A stretch of 21,115 bases of DNA, from positions 57,291 to 78,405 of the forward strand of contig JAKCWW010001082.1 of the NCBI GenBank assembly GCA_026260175.1, in the 5' to 3' direction. Shown piece after piece: positions 1 through 9,384 of this stretch; the first letter of the stretch is position 1, and every line of letters starts with the position of its first letter. This DNA is from Reticulitermes lucifugus (lineage: Eukaryota; Arthropoda; Insecta; Blattodea; Rhinotermitidae). The notes under the pieces were generated by a model. That model saw only the letters and a list, made by a program, of their open reading frames with translations, did not search any database and was not told where the DNA came from. The translations under genes and the position numbers were made by a program.

Positions 1-457
1 GTGCTAAAATCTCAGGTGTACTGCCTGTTGGTGGCCATGTTCTAAAAATAATTGGGAAGTACCAAGTTCAAACATCAGCATAGTTACTGGCTAAAGGTTT
101 TTGGTGGTTTTCCTTAGTCTCTTCAGGCAGTACTATTGTAAAATTGTGAAATATGCCATGATTGCCTTTTGCCAAGCCCTTCCCTACTTGCTGTCCAAAA
201 TCATATTTCCATCTCACTGAACATTTGTAGTGAAACAAGATAATCAGTCAGGCATCTTGAGTATAGCAATTTATTTTTGAAATACAAGGATGTGTGCAAG
301 TCTGCTAAGTGCAGGCACATCCTTCTGATGCTTTTATTGACAGGATTTTCAGTCTTCTTTATTGTTACCATAGTGGAGTGTGCAAACATCCTCATTTTTT
401 AAAGCTCAAATAGGAGTGAGTTTTGTTAAAATAATGGCTTTGAACTGTTATTTTCCC

Positions 458-519
458 TATATTAAAAACAAGACCAAGTAGATGCACATGTGCATGTACT
501 TGGTCTTGTTTTTAATATA
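458..519. repeat. 62-bp near-perfect palindrome
   Basis: The whole 62 bases are self-complementary around 488.5, with a single mismatched pair (G481/G496). The central 14 bases ATGCACATGTGCAT form a perfect palindrome. Each arm reads inward from a TTAAAAACAAGACCAAGTA-type sequence. There is effectively no loop. It could be a minimal MITE-like remnant or a template-switch inversion; no clear target-site duplication was found beyond AT-rich ends. Confidence 0.85.
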
Positions 520-979
520 TGCAAGATGCACGGTGAAAACAATATTATGTTATTTTCCCATTAACTATACCCTGTGCAGTATAATGGAGGTTTCTGATTA
601 TTAATTTTGTGCAGAGAAAAAGATATAGGATGTGTGATTTCAGGCTTCTGCCATGGTGTAAATGAGATCTTCACTCTTCTAGAATGTTGTGCAGCATAGA
701 TTTGGTAGTTACCACCCCCTAGGCAACTCTACTTCCTTCCTCTCCTTGCCCCTTCCAAGGCTTGCACAGTCCATGAACCCTATTGGCTAGCATCACATTC
801 TTTGGGAACCAAGTACTGCCCACACCATGTCCTACATAACTGTGTGTGCCTAAGTGTTCCCAGCATTCTTCTTGGACTACTTGGTACTTGAAAAAGGGGA
901 TTGATAGGTTGTCCCAAAACATTGGTAACTAGCTACCAATCCACACTGCATACCGTCACAGAAAAGCAAAGACCCCATT

Positions 980-1300
980 ATGTGGGAGAGCTCAGTCAGT
1001 ATAGTGACTAGGTTATGGACTGGACAGCAAAGGAATCAAATGACAGTTCAGTTCCTGGTGGGGGCAAGAGATTTTCTCTTCTCCAAAGCATTCAGACTGG
1101 CTCTGTGGCCCACCCAGCCACATACTCAGTGGGTTCCAGGGGGATTTTTCTGTGGGTGTGAAGCAGCTGGGGGCATAAAGCTGACCATTCACCGCTATCT
1201 AGTGGCAAGGTTAAGAATGGATGGAATTAAACCTCTGCTTCCCCTGTATGCTTTATGGCATTCACAGGGACACCTTTACCTTTAACTTTATAGTTGCACT
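980..1300 (+). mobile_element. tRNA-derived SINE, type A, old copy
   Basis: It aligns by eye with the copy at about 9385-9690. Shared landmarks are a GACTGGCTCTGTGG-type block, a CCACCCAGCC block, a GTGGGTTCCAGG block, the CTATCTAGTGGCAAGGTTA segment near 1195-1214 and a pyrimidine-rich CCTTTACCTTTAAC tail. The tRNA-like head (A and B boxes) is degenerate, and nearly all CpGs of the related copy have become TG or CA. The boundaries are approximate and I could not identify a target-site duplication. Confidence 0.75.
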
Positions 1301-1389
1301 ATAACCTTTTCTCAGCTTTTCAGATGTATCTACAAATTTTTGTTTGTGTGTAAAGTAACTGATTAAAGGAATCTTACATTATGTTTCAG

Positions 1390-1886
1390 ATTTCCAGCTC
1401 TGCGGCTTTCTCCTGAGATTGCAGTACCAAATGCTCTTTCTGGGATTTCTTCACCCCTTGATTCCCGTATATCATCGTATGATAACGTTGAGGGTCGTAA
1501 TGGCAACAGTCACGACACTCTTTGTACTTCTGACCACAGTCACAGCAGTGTCTTAAATTCTAATTATCCTAGCAGTAACCATCACTGTGCCTCACAAATT
1601 AGTGATGATGATACACAGACCGTCTTCTCAGAACCATGGGATAGTTCCCGGTGGGAGAATCTGTTGCATCCAGACCACATAGAGAATGGTTTCAGTCCAG
1701 GATCTAGTTCTGTGGTGCAAGTTGTGGGAGCAACACCGCTGCTGGGACCTGAGGAAGATGATACGATGTGTGATAGCAACACAAATGGAACTCTTTTGAA
1801 CAACATGGTAAATGGATGCTCCAGCAGCAATGGACACAATATCAGTAGGAGCAAGAGCTTCAAGGAGAGGCTGGATCCTCTGCTGT
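1390..1886 (+). CDS. spri: Sprint/RIN-family Rab5 GEF, internal exon A (Ser/Asn-rich linker)
   Basis: This internal exon encodes about 165 residues, beginning FPALRLSPEIAVPNALSG and ending RSKSFKERLDPLL. The acceptor is TTTCAG before 1390 and the donor is GTGAGT at 1887-1892. One base of a split codon sits at each end (entry phase 2, exit phase 1). The reading frame stays open across the exon. The composition is low-complexity: rich in Ser, Asn, Asp and His, with an acidic DDDTQTVFSEPWD patch and a basic SRSKSFKER stretch near the end. In RIN proteins such a disordered linker joins the SH2 domain to the RH/VPS9 module. On its own the exon would be hard to assign. It is placed in this gene by strand, by proximity and by exact phase match with exon B, where T at 1886 plus CT at 11951-11952 gives a Ser codon. 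No membrane segment or signal peptide is visible. A skipped or alternative exon between A and B cannot be excluded across 10 kb. Confidence 0.8.
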
Positions 1887-1947
1887 GTGAGTACAAAATG
1901 TCATTTCTACGTATCCCATTAATCAGTAGGCTGATTTTCATATTCAT

Positions 1948-2475
1948 GATTGATTGATTGAATAATTTTATTATATTCCATTGGATCCAGTACAGGTTTA
2001 ACATCCAAAGGATATAGGATACGTCATACATCTACCAGTATACTGTATACGAATACAAAATCACAGTAATTATATAAAAACAGTCCTTATTATAAACATC
2101 ATAGTCAAAATTCAATTATCATTTGAATCAATACTCTTCTAGTACAATGCAATATTACAGTCACTGATATAGAATATTATGTGAACCACAATTAATGTCC
2201 CAATTACAGTGTTATACCATCTATTATTAACTATAAAGAAATTCATCCAGACTATAGAAACAATGTGTGGTTAAATAAGTCTTCAATAAACTTTTAAATT
2301 TCTTTACATTATCAGCACACTCTTTAAGATCAGTTGGCAGTTTATTAAAAAGTTTCACACCTAAATATTGGACAGCATGTTGGTAAATGGATGTGGATGC
2401 AGATGGAAGATGCAAATTTTTACTTTGTCTAGTTGATACACCATGTCTTACATAATTTTTAATGTTTAGCCCCAT
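1948..2475 (-). mobile_element. 5'-truncated non-LTR retrotransposon 3' end
   Basis: The minus strand at 2475-2227 encodes 82 residues with the pattern YVRHGVSTRQSKNLHLPS, then AVQYLGVKLFNKLP, KKFKSLLKTYL and FYSLDEFLYS before a stop. This is the typical C-terminal tail of insect non-LTR retrotransposon reverse-transcriptase polyproteins. About 280 bases of presumed 3' UTR follow, ending in AATAAA-like sequence and a short tandem tail (three GATT units on the + strand, 1948-1959). The 5' part is missing or unrecognisable beyond about 2490. It lies only about 60 bases past the exon A donor, in the opposite orientation. Confidence 0.75.
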
Positions 2476-3377
2476 TTAATCAGCAGTACTAGCATATGGT
2501 CATACAAGTGCTTGTATGGAATGCAATACCCAGTGCAACTCATGGTAAGATTCAGGAAATTGCTGTTCACTAACAGTTCACACTTTGCCAGATGTCTCTG
2601 TATATATAAAGGTATTGGTTTTTGGTTTCCTATTATGAACTATCTTTATGAAAAGTGTTTGATGTTTAAATAACCTGCATTCATGTGATGTAAAAAAAAA
2701 AACACTCCAAGAAATTCATTTTATATGTTTAGGCAAGAAGGAAGTTTGTGGCATTTTTAAGACAAGCTGCATAATCTCTGTCTGATTTTCCACAAAATGC
2801 CATTTATTTCATAATTTTATCTTTGCTGTTCAAATAATACTCATGTTTTTCATAAACCGTGTGCTAAAATTTAAATACCTACCCAGCTGTTTAAAAGTTA
2901 ATTAATGACTATCCATTTTAATTATTTGTGGATTTTTATTGTAATTTCTCACTGGAGGGAACCATATGAGAGTCTAGGTGTAGACAAACTTTATCTTAAT
3001 CCTCTACTAGCCTAAATGATCTAGAATGCTTGGACTTCAACCACTCTGAATCAGAGTGTTCATTTATGTGCTGTATTAAAGGGCTCTGTAAAAAAGCAGT
3101 GTCAGGCTGAGTTGGTGTGAATGTGAATGGAAGTGGCCAAGGTTTAAAGAAGTACTGTTATAGAACTATTGACTGTACTTAAGTGGCCCAGAATAGGATC
3201 AGGTGACCAACAAGGAATGAATGTGAAATAAATACCTGCAGGATGCATATCAGGGAATTGTGAATACAGCCGTATCTCTCTTAGGTTCTGTATGTGTTGA
3301 ATGTTTCTTTTCAGAAACTTTAATTGAACTCTGATAATGGGATTATGTATAATACTCATTCTCTCCATATACAGTAT

Positions 3378-3614
3378 TTAGGACCTTAAAATTTGGCATA
3401 AGTCATTCTCCCACATGCTTAAAAATTCATCCTTTGTGATCATGGCACCTATAGGTTTTTTTAAGGCTCCAGAGTCTATGTAAAGTTGTAGGTCCCTTTT
3501 GTCAGCCATTGTACAGTCACTGGGAGTAGCAGAATCTTCCTGATGGATGCTCTTTATGTGGTCAGAGGCCTTGCAGTTTGAGGCACTTGCCACAGAGGAA
3601 CAGCTGGAAAGCAC
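3378..3614 (-). other. Unassigned 78-residue open frame
   Basis: The frame has a fairly protein-like composition, with a C-terminal KDEFLSMWENDLCQILRS stretch. I recognise no family, see no splice signals supporting an exon, and see no neighbours that would explain it. It may be a decayed transposase fragment or chance. I list it only because it sits in an otherwise empty 1.5-kb stretch. Confidence 0.15.
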
Positions 3615-3998
3615 TTCCCCAGTTGGCTTACTCCTATGCAGAAAATTGAGGCAGGATGTTCCTCTGACATTGCTACCCTTCTATCAGCCTACATGTTGTT
3701 GTGGAAGAGTTCTTCATTGCTATAGAAATATAAATCTCATATACATTTTTCAGCATTAATTTTCTTTAACAGAATGTTACGTCATGTTTTATGTAACCTT
3801 GCGTTATTATAAAGTCATTGGAAACCCTGCGTATGTTATCTAGGCGTTGTTTGTTTAGTTGACATTCAAAGTTCCATTGAACAGATGTTTAAACAGGCAT
3901 GTACAACACATAAGAGAATATTTGTGTACAAGGGATTTAATTTTTAGTCTAGTATCTGTCTTCAGAACAAATAAAGTGTGTTCATGAAAGCATCATGC

Positions 3999-4002
<4 letters not shown>

Positions 4003-4050
<48 letters not shown>
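4003..4050. repeat. (AG)24 microsatellite
   Basis: Twenty-four uninterrupted AG units. In an intron this is an ordinary but probably polymorphic dinucleotide repeat. On the minus strand it creates a spurious Ser-Leu open frame. Confidence 0.98.
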
Positions 4051-4052
<2 letters not shown>

Positions 4053-4411
4053 CACACGCTTGTTTATTTCAACTTTTGGATTAGTTACCTGATTTTCTTG
4101 AAACATGGTATGAGCGTTATGCCATAGTGACAGGCAAACTTTTGAGGTGGGGGACTGTGATGCTCTTGTCACCTTTATTGCGGTCGTGAAGCAGTGATTT
4201 GTTATAGGTCTTGGAAGCATTGCATATTTTTAAGGCAATATTTTTGTAGAATGTAAAATGAGAAGGTGTCAGTTGTGCAAAAATGTAGTAAACGTTATAA
4301 TGTTTCCTAAAAATTACCGTGGTCCGTTGGTAATCTGGATCCCAGGGTTGTCCGAACAGTTTTGGGCCAAATATAGCCCAGTGTTTTCCATTGAAATTAT
4401 TATTACAGTAC

Positions 4412-4412
<1 letters not shown>

Positions 4413-4454
<42 letters not shown>
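4413..4454. repeat. (TTA)14 microsatellite
   Basis: Fourteen uninterrupted TTA units. It lies inside sequence that may belong to the adjacent Tigger/pogo-like element. Confidence 0.97.
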
Positions 4455-4458
<4 letters not shown>

Positions 4459-4542
4459 CCTTGAGGTACAGTATTTCTGCTTTACGGTGTTTTACTTTAG
4501 CATTGAGCAATGCTTTTTTGTACGAATATACCACGGATATTC

Positions 4543-4618
4543 CGCTCAGTGGTCCAGATTCCCAGGTAATCCAGACCACCTCTCCCCCCATATAGTCCAG
4601 ATAACCGAGGGGCTACTG
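4543..4618 (-). mobile_element. pogo/Tigger-like DNA transposon terminus
   Basis: Read on the minus strand from 4618 the sequence begins CAGTAGCCCCTCGGTTATCT and continues with GGACTATATGGGG. The CAGTAG start followed by a C-rich TCGGTTATC-GGACTA segment is the terminal inverted repeat style of pogo/Tigger elements. A TA dinucleotide, the target site of this superfamily, follows at 4619-4620. Related subterminal wording (TAATCTGGATCCC, TTGTCCGAAC) occurs near 4330-4356, so the element may extend to about 4320 or lower. I did not find the opposite terminus, and no transposase is recognisable. Confidence 0.6.
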
Positions 4619-4964
4619 TATTTGGTGTGGACGTGTGTGATTTGGTACGAAGATAAACCATAAACAAGCTGGCACAGTGAATGTGATGCACAGTCAGCAT
4701 TTACAAACATGTCGACAGTGATAAACTAAGGTTGTATCTGACTTATTGAATGTATGCAGAATCTGTACTTCTGCAATAAATCCTTTACAAAAAGTAAAAT
4801 AAAACAACAATAATAATGCCAGTAGAGCTGTGGAACTAGAAATTATGCAATAGGAAAGGAGGCTTTGTGAGATCTGCTGAGAACACCTTGTTGGTGCTGA
4901 TACTGTTAAACATATACCAGTTGTGCCTTCTTTGAGCTTTGTCACATTTTGCTGTCAGTAAATA

Positions 4965-5215
4965 GTAGAATTGCCGATCCCAGTGGTCACTGGTTTGCTG
5001 GGATTGCGGGTTTGAATCCCGCTGAGGGCATGGATGTTCGTCACTTGTGTTTGTTGTGTGTTGTGTAGGTACCGACCTCTGTGACGAGCTGATCACTCAT
5101 TCAGAGGAGTTCTACTGGGTGTGTGTGTGTATAATTTTGTGTGGTCTATATACCTCAAAAATGAGGCGGACTAGGCCTGTGTTGGGCTCTTGCGGCACAG
5201 AAATAAAAAACATAA
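4965..5215 (+). mobile_element. tRNA-derived SINE, type C
   Basis: A tRNA-like head contains an AGTGG-containing A-box-like segment (4981-4990) and a good B box, GGTTTGAATCC at 5009-5019, flanked by GCGG/CCGC as in a T-arm stem. Downstream is a non-tRNA body rich in TGTGT, followed by an A-rich tail (CAGAAATAAAAAACATAAAT) near 5198-5217. Read in antisense, the head gives the RDSNPQSQQ-type peptide often mis-annotated as protein in insect genomes. The family differs from types A and B here. Boundaries are approximate. Confidence 0.65.
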
Positions 5216-5499
5216 ATACTGTGAGCGAAAATCATGGTGCTCCCTGTGGATGGTGCACTAGCACCAAACCATATCGCAGCTTTATGTATATCACTTATAT
5301 GTGAATATTAGAGTGCATTTGGTTGGTGTAATAAATTGACTGTGAACGAAGTTTAGAGCGTCCTTTTTTACTTAGGTGATAATTAAAATGAACCTTCAAC
5401 GTTCCGTTCCAAATCCGCGGTGAGCCCAACACCAGGCAATGGCCTGCAAGAAGAAGGTTTGTTTGTAAACAAAACTTAGTGCGCTATTATTTTGATTAC

Positions 5500-5522
5500 T
5501 TATTATTATTATTATTATTATT
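5500..5522. repeat. TTA simple repeat
   Basis: About seven and a half TTA units, uninterrupted. Confidence 0.9.
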
Positions 5523-5696
5523 GCATGGACTTTGTTATGCCTACTTGTCGTGAAAAGTGGCGCCATAGTGATACACACACGTATGTATGTACATATTTAT
5601 CTAGATCATTATAGTGGGCACTAGTGTACGATCCGAGCCCAGCCCTCCAACCGTAGAAGATTTCTGGACCCTATTTATACAGATTGGAAGTCTGCG

Positions 5697-5720
5697 TTTA
5701 TTTATTTATTTATTTATTTA
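5697..5720. repeat. (TTTA)6 simple repeat
   Basis: Six TTTA units, possibly the tail of an adjacent retroposed or transposon fragment. Confidence 0.92.
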
Positions 5721-5779
5721 TAACTATTGTAAGACAACAGTGAATGCATTTGCTGAAATTCCAACAGTGGATCTTCGAA

Positions 5780-5955
5780 CGCATGCACTGGTTTTAGGCT
5801 TTTACTGCAGTGCAGTTGAGGTCTCCGTGCTTCATGGGTATGGCACTGCATCACTGGGTGATCGGTTCCCCCGATGTTTCGAGACAGCATGGTGATTTCA
5901 TTTCAAAGGTCGAATGTCCAGTGAAGTAATTCGACCCTTGAAGATGAGACTGTTG
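5780..5955 (+). repeat. Dispersed repeat fragment (unclassified, blattodean-type)
   Basis: The + strand encodes a GYGTASLGDRFPRCFE-like peptide, and its continuation reads SEVIRPLKM after a frame change. I associate this with a repeat seen widely in cockroach and termite assemblies. That resemblance is from memory and unverified. It appears to be interrupted near 5955-5960, where the retrotransposon remnant begins. Confidence 0.35.
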
Positions 5956-5957
5956 AT

Positions 5958-6134
5958 ATTAGAATGCTGCTTTTAAGTACCAGCTGGAAGAAGAAAAGCA
6001 AGAAGACCAAATTAAAGTGGTTGGACTGTATTGAGAATGATCTGAAATCGATGGGTGTCAAGAGATGGAGGAAGAAAGCAAAAGACAGATCTGTATGGGC
6101 TATCATTGTGAAGGAGGCAGTGGTTAAACTATAA
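5958..6134 (+). pseudogene. RT C-terminal remnant of a non-LTR retrotransposon
   Basis: From about 5961 the frame reads RMLLLSTSWKKKSKKTKLKW, then LDCIENDLKSMGVKRWRKKA, KDRSVWAIIVKEAVVKL and a TAA stop at 6132-6134. The W(L/I)D-IE-DL-S-GV-(G)WR-KA-DR--W--IV-EA pattern is the characteristic C-terminus of a large class of animal non-LTR reverse-transcriptase polyproteins. Here the usual GRP-K basic segment appears as KKSKKTK. Only this tail is present, as expected from 5' truncation during retroposition. It has no start and no catalytic motif, and cannot be functional alone. About 40 bases of 3' flank probably belong to the element. Confidence 0.75.
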
Positions 6135-8245
6135 GGACCGTGTGCCAGTGAAGTAGAAGATGATGTTTTCAACTATATGCCTTACGAATATCAACATTGG
6201 CATTAAATTCAGGTCTTCCTGGCTGGAGCTGCTTCCAGGAAAGGACAGTATGAGATAGACATGAACTTTCCTGATGGATATGACGAGAAAGAGAATTGAT
6301 ACTGACTTTAAAAGTGACTGCAGTTAGGCCTAACACTCATTTACTTTACGTATTGCTGTCAATTGATTGCTTCAGATTAGTTATATCAGGGCATTCTTGA
6401 ACCGTTTAGGCCTAATTTTCCGTGGCACACTCATTAGCATCTGGTTCATAGGTCACCACAGTTGAAAGTTTGTATAAGCCGCGTCATCACGTGGCTGTCT
6501 TCGTTTGTTCTTTGTCTTATCGTCTCTAGAGTCACGTGCTTTTCTCGTGCTTTCCGATACAGAAGACTTGGCCTCTCTCGACTTGGCCTTGTGTGACTAA
6601 ATATTCGTATATGGTGGTTAGTATTCCTTCATATCAATATCGGCTCCCCAGCACCGGTATCCTGACTGGTACTTCTTGTGGTATTCGTTAACCCCGCTTG
6701 GCAAATGTTTGGGGTACGACCGCTTCTTTCCGTAGCCCCGTCTACGTAGTTGTCTGTTCTCAGTGTGTGACTCGGAGTTATCCTGCCGTTTTATGCGTTA
6801 TATGGCCTTACAGATTGCGAAGTGGTTGAGGATGTTAACCTATGCTATGCGCTGATCGTGCGCTAACATGACAAGAACGTAGGAACATTACAGCTGAGGG
6901 CATGCACTCTGAGGAATCTCCAGATGCTGATAAAACGCTGCCACGATTGAACCATAACATTCTGTTGTAAAACCCAGAAGACAGACGACGCATTGCAGCT
7001 CGTGACATTGGAATGATGGAAACAATGCCCAAGAACGCCAGCGGCTGTCCTAAACAAAGTGGGAGGCCCTTGCTTTCAGTTCTGGTGCACTTGTATGATG
7101 TTGCCATTTCGTGTGGGATTGCTTCGTCATTAACAAGGTTTTGGTGAGGGTATCACGGTATTTAGTATAAGTGCCATCTGCCAGTACTCTTTACTAATGT
7201 GTTCATTTACTGAAATTGGGGTAAAAGGGCGTAGGGCTAATGGAGAGTTCTGTTATGGCGAGACTCGGGGAAGAAGATGGCGAGTTTGAGAGCAATGGTC
7301 TAATTACATTTAGTGGGAAGGTCTTTAGGCGCCCATTGTTTTTAATTGGCTCTCCACACAAAGCCATTCACCAATCAAAAAACTGGGGGGATTAAAAGAC
7401 CGTCAATCACAACTACGTTATCCTCTTAATGCTACATGTTTCGGCTCCTACAAAGCCAGTACATCACAACGGAATGCCCCATATCAGAGCAATCAGCAGT
7501 CAACCTTTGTTACGGTGCTTGGTGTTGTTTAAGTACTGGTATTGCATGTACACAAATACGCATGTGTTTCTTACACAACTGTATGCGAATGTGCGTATAG
7601 GTTAGAATAAAAACACCACACTTCGACTGCCTCATTGTTCCGAATTTGTTCAGATAGGCGAGGACGTAGGTTATCACAGCATGAATTTAGGAGGGAGCAA
7701 AGTGTGTTTGAATCTGATACATTTAAGTATTTTAAGACTAATGATTTTACTGTTAAGGCTGTTCGATGCTTCACGTTCCTGCCTTGTGTGCTATTGTCGC
7801 TATATCTGTGTAGATCGCAATGTACGCAGAGTACCCGTTAACATACTGTGGACTCTGACCGGGCCCTACTGCCTATTGTTCCGTCCTATCATAAGCCAAC
7901 AAATTAGTAGCAGTTGTCTGGTTTTTCTTGACGTGCTCTGTAACCGCGTCCATTCAATAGTTTAACGTTTTTGGAGCTGGTTTGTCGTTCATTCCGAGGT
8001 AGTCTTTCGATGAAGAACTGTTTTGATATCTGTGTTATAAAATGGTATGTTTTGTGGGCCGGCTTTTGCGTTGCATTGGCAGGTACATCGGTGATATTAC
8101 GAAGAAGTTCGCCAGGTTTGTGGCTCGCTGCTTTAAAAGTAAGTGTCATTGTTCATCATCTATGGTATACTTCTGCATTTTTTGCTCTACATATCTGCAT
8201 AAAGTGAATGCATAATTGGGAGGTTATATGACAGTGAGATATTCA

Positions 8246-8365
8246 CTCTTCTGGGATATTACGCGGCGTCGTGTGGTAATTTTTACCGACGTTTCGGGAC
8301 AACGTATCGGTCCCGAACTGTCGGTAAATAATTACCACACGACGCTGCCTGATATCCTAGAAGAG
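8246..8365. repeat. Foldback element / MITE-like inverted repeat
   Basis: A left arm (8246-8300) and right arm (8310-8365) are inverted copies around a 9-base loop. By eye they show about six mismatches and one indel over 55 positions. The arms contain CTCTTCTGGGATATT at the outer end and GTGTGGTAA---TACCGAC---CGGGAC toward the loop. The + strand gives an RRRVVIFTDVSGQRIGP-like spurious peptide, a type common in blattodean repeat-derived predictions. It is most likely a foldback-type non-autonomous DNA transposon; no target duplication was identified. Confidence 0.75.
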
Positions 8366-8766
8366 CGCAGATCTGGTCAACATCGCGGCGGAAGCCTGAA
8401 ATCAAGGTTATATGTCAGGTCGCATGTTTCAGTTCTCAACAGTCTAGCGAAATTCGCTTAAATTCTTTGTTCGAAATCGTTGGTCGGATTTTATTTTGGT
8501 CCGCGTCGGTGCATTTTAACGTAATATCTGTCACGTTAAGCAGGCCTAACGTTTGTTGCGACAGGCGATATAGGAACGTCCGTCTCAAATACTTAGTGCG
8601 TTTGTAAACAACCGACGGTCGGTCAGAAAATAAGTTTACATGGCGTATAATGTAGTAACTGACGGACGTCCACGGATTGTGATTACATAAGGGGAAATTG
8701 TCGCTGAGCGATTATCATCTGTTTCCAGCGCTGAAGCAAAATCTTGGCGGCAACATGTTTAAAGAT

Positions 8767-9052
8767 TATTATTATTTATTGAACGGCCCCGTAGCAGATG
8801 CTACGGATGCACCGCAGCCTTGGAAGGCTTATTGTGCAACCCTGTGATGAAGATGGTGTTTTTTTCTGCTTTTCCATTTTAATGGAGCACCGGTGGAATG
8901 AAATTGATAGGGGAAAACCGAAGTACTCGGAGAAAAACCTGTCCCAGTGCCACTTTGTCCATCACTAATCCCACATGGACCGACCCGGGATCGAACCCGG
9001 ACCTCCGCGGCGAGAGACCGGCGACTAACCGCCTGAGCCATGGCACGGCCCA
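8767..9052 (-). mobile_element. tRNA-derived SINE, type B, with 9-bp target-site duplication
   Basis: On the minus strand the head has an A box TGGCTCAGGCGG (9040-9029) and a B box GGTTCGATCCC (8997-8987), followed by a body containing GGACAAAGTGGCACTGGGAC and an AATAATAATAAT-like tail at 8767-8780. The direct repeat TTTAAAGAT borders it at 8758-8766 and 9053-9061. This defines the insertion precisely and shows target-primed retroposition. CpGs are largely intact, implying a young or unmethylated copy. Its 3' part (8785-8850) includes a small GTAGCAGATGCTAC stem. Confidence 0.88.
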
Positions 9053-9384
9053 TTTAAAGATAATTTCGATATGGGAACAGTCGTGACACGATAGCTGATG
9101 ACAGGAGACACCTGCTGATATCAACTGGGAAAAGAAAATTGTCCACGATATTATGAATACCTCAGTTGTGGCTGGGACTATGTAAAGAATTAAGTACAGG
9201 TGAAACAGAAGTGTTCTTGTTAGAGCTGAGAATAAAATTGTGTTTATATGTGCGTGTGTTTGTGCATGTGTGCGTTGTAAACTTATTTCCTGACCGAATC
9301 CCGTGCATCGTATGTGTACCGCGCATAAGGAACAGTGTCCGATGTTTGTATGTACGGTACCATATACTAGGTAGATGACTTGCG

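Larger units (their letters stand above)
1..1389 (+). other. spri: Intron upstream of the first visible exon (partial)
   Basis: This stretch contains no coding segment I can support. It ends in an acceptor (TTTCAG at 1384-1389) after a moderately T-rich tract. The exon that follows opens with the last base of a split codon, so this is a phase 2 intron. It contains a 62-bp palindrome (458-519) and a degenerate tRNA-derived SINE (about 980-1300). The stretch 520-975 is AT-rich with a more mixed part at 715-960, where I recognise nothing. The SH2-encoding exons expected upstream in a RIN/sprint gene must lie outside the window. Confidence 0.7.

Noticed and set aside
1582..2031. 149-residue minus-strand open frame overlapping exon A
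   Set aside because: It is the antisense shadow of a coding exon plus the 3' tail of the minus-strand retrotransposon remnant; it has no independent support.
3993..4591. Open frames with poly-Ser/Leu, poly-Tyr, poly-Ile and poly-Asn
   Set aside because: They are translations of the AG and TTA microsatellites.
7380..7480. Penelope-like element motif (ACATGTTTCGGCTCCTACAA)
   Set aside because: Only a short word resembles such elements; no terminal repeat, reverse transcriptase or second copy is visible.
8829..9124. Apparent proteins with RDSNP- or SRVGPCGI-like wording around the SINEs
   Set aside because: They are translations of tRNA-derived SINEs, a known source of false insect gene models.
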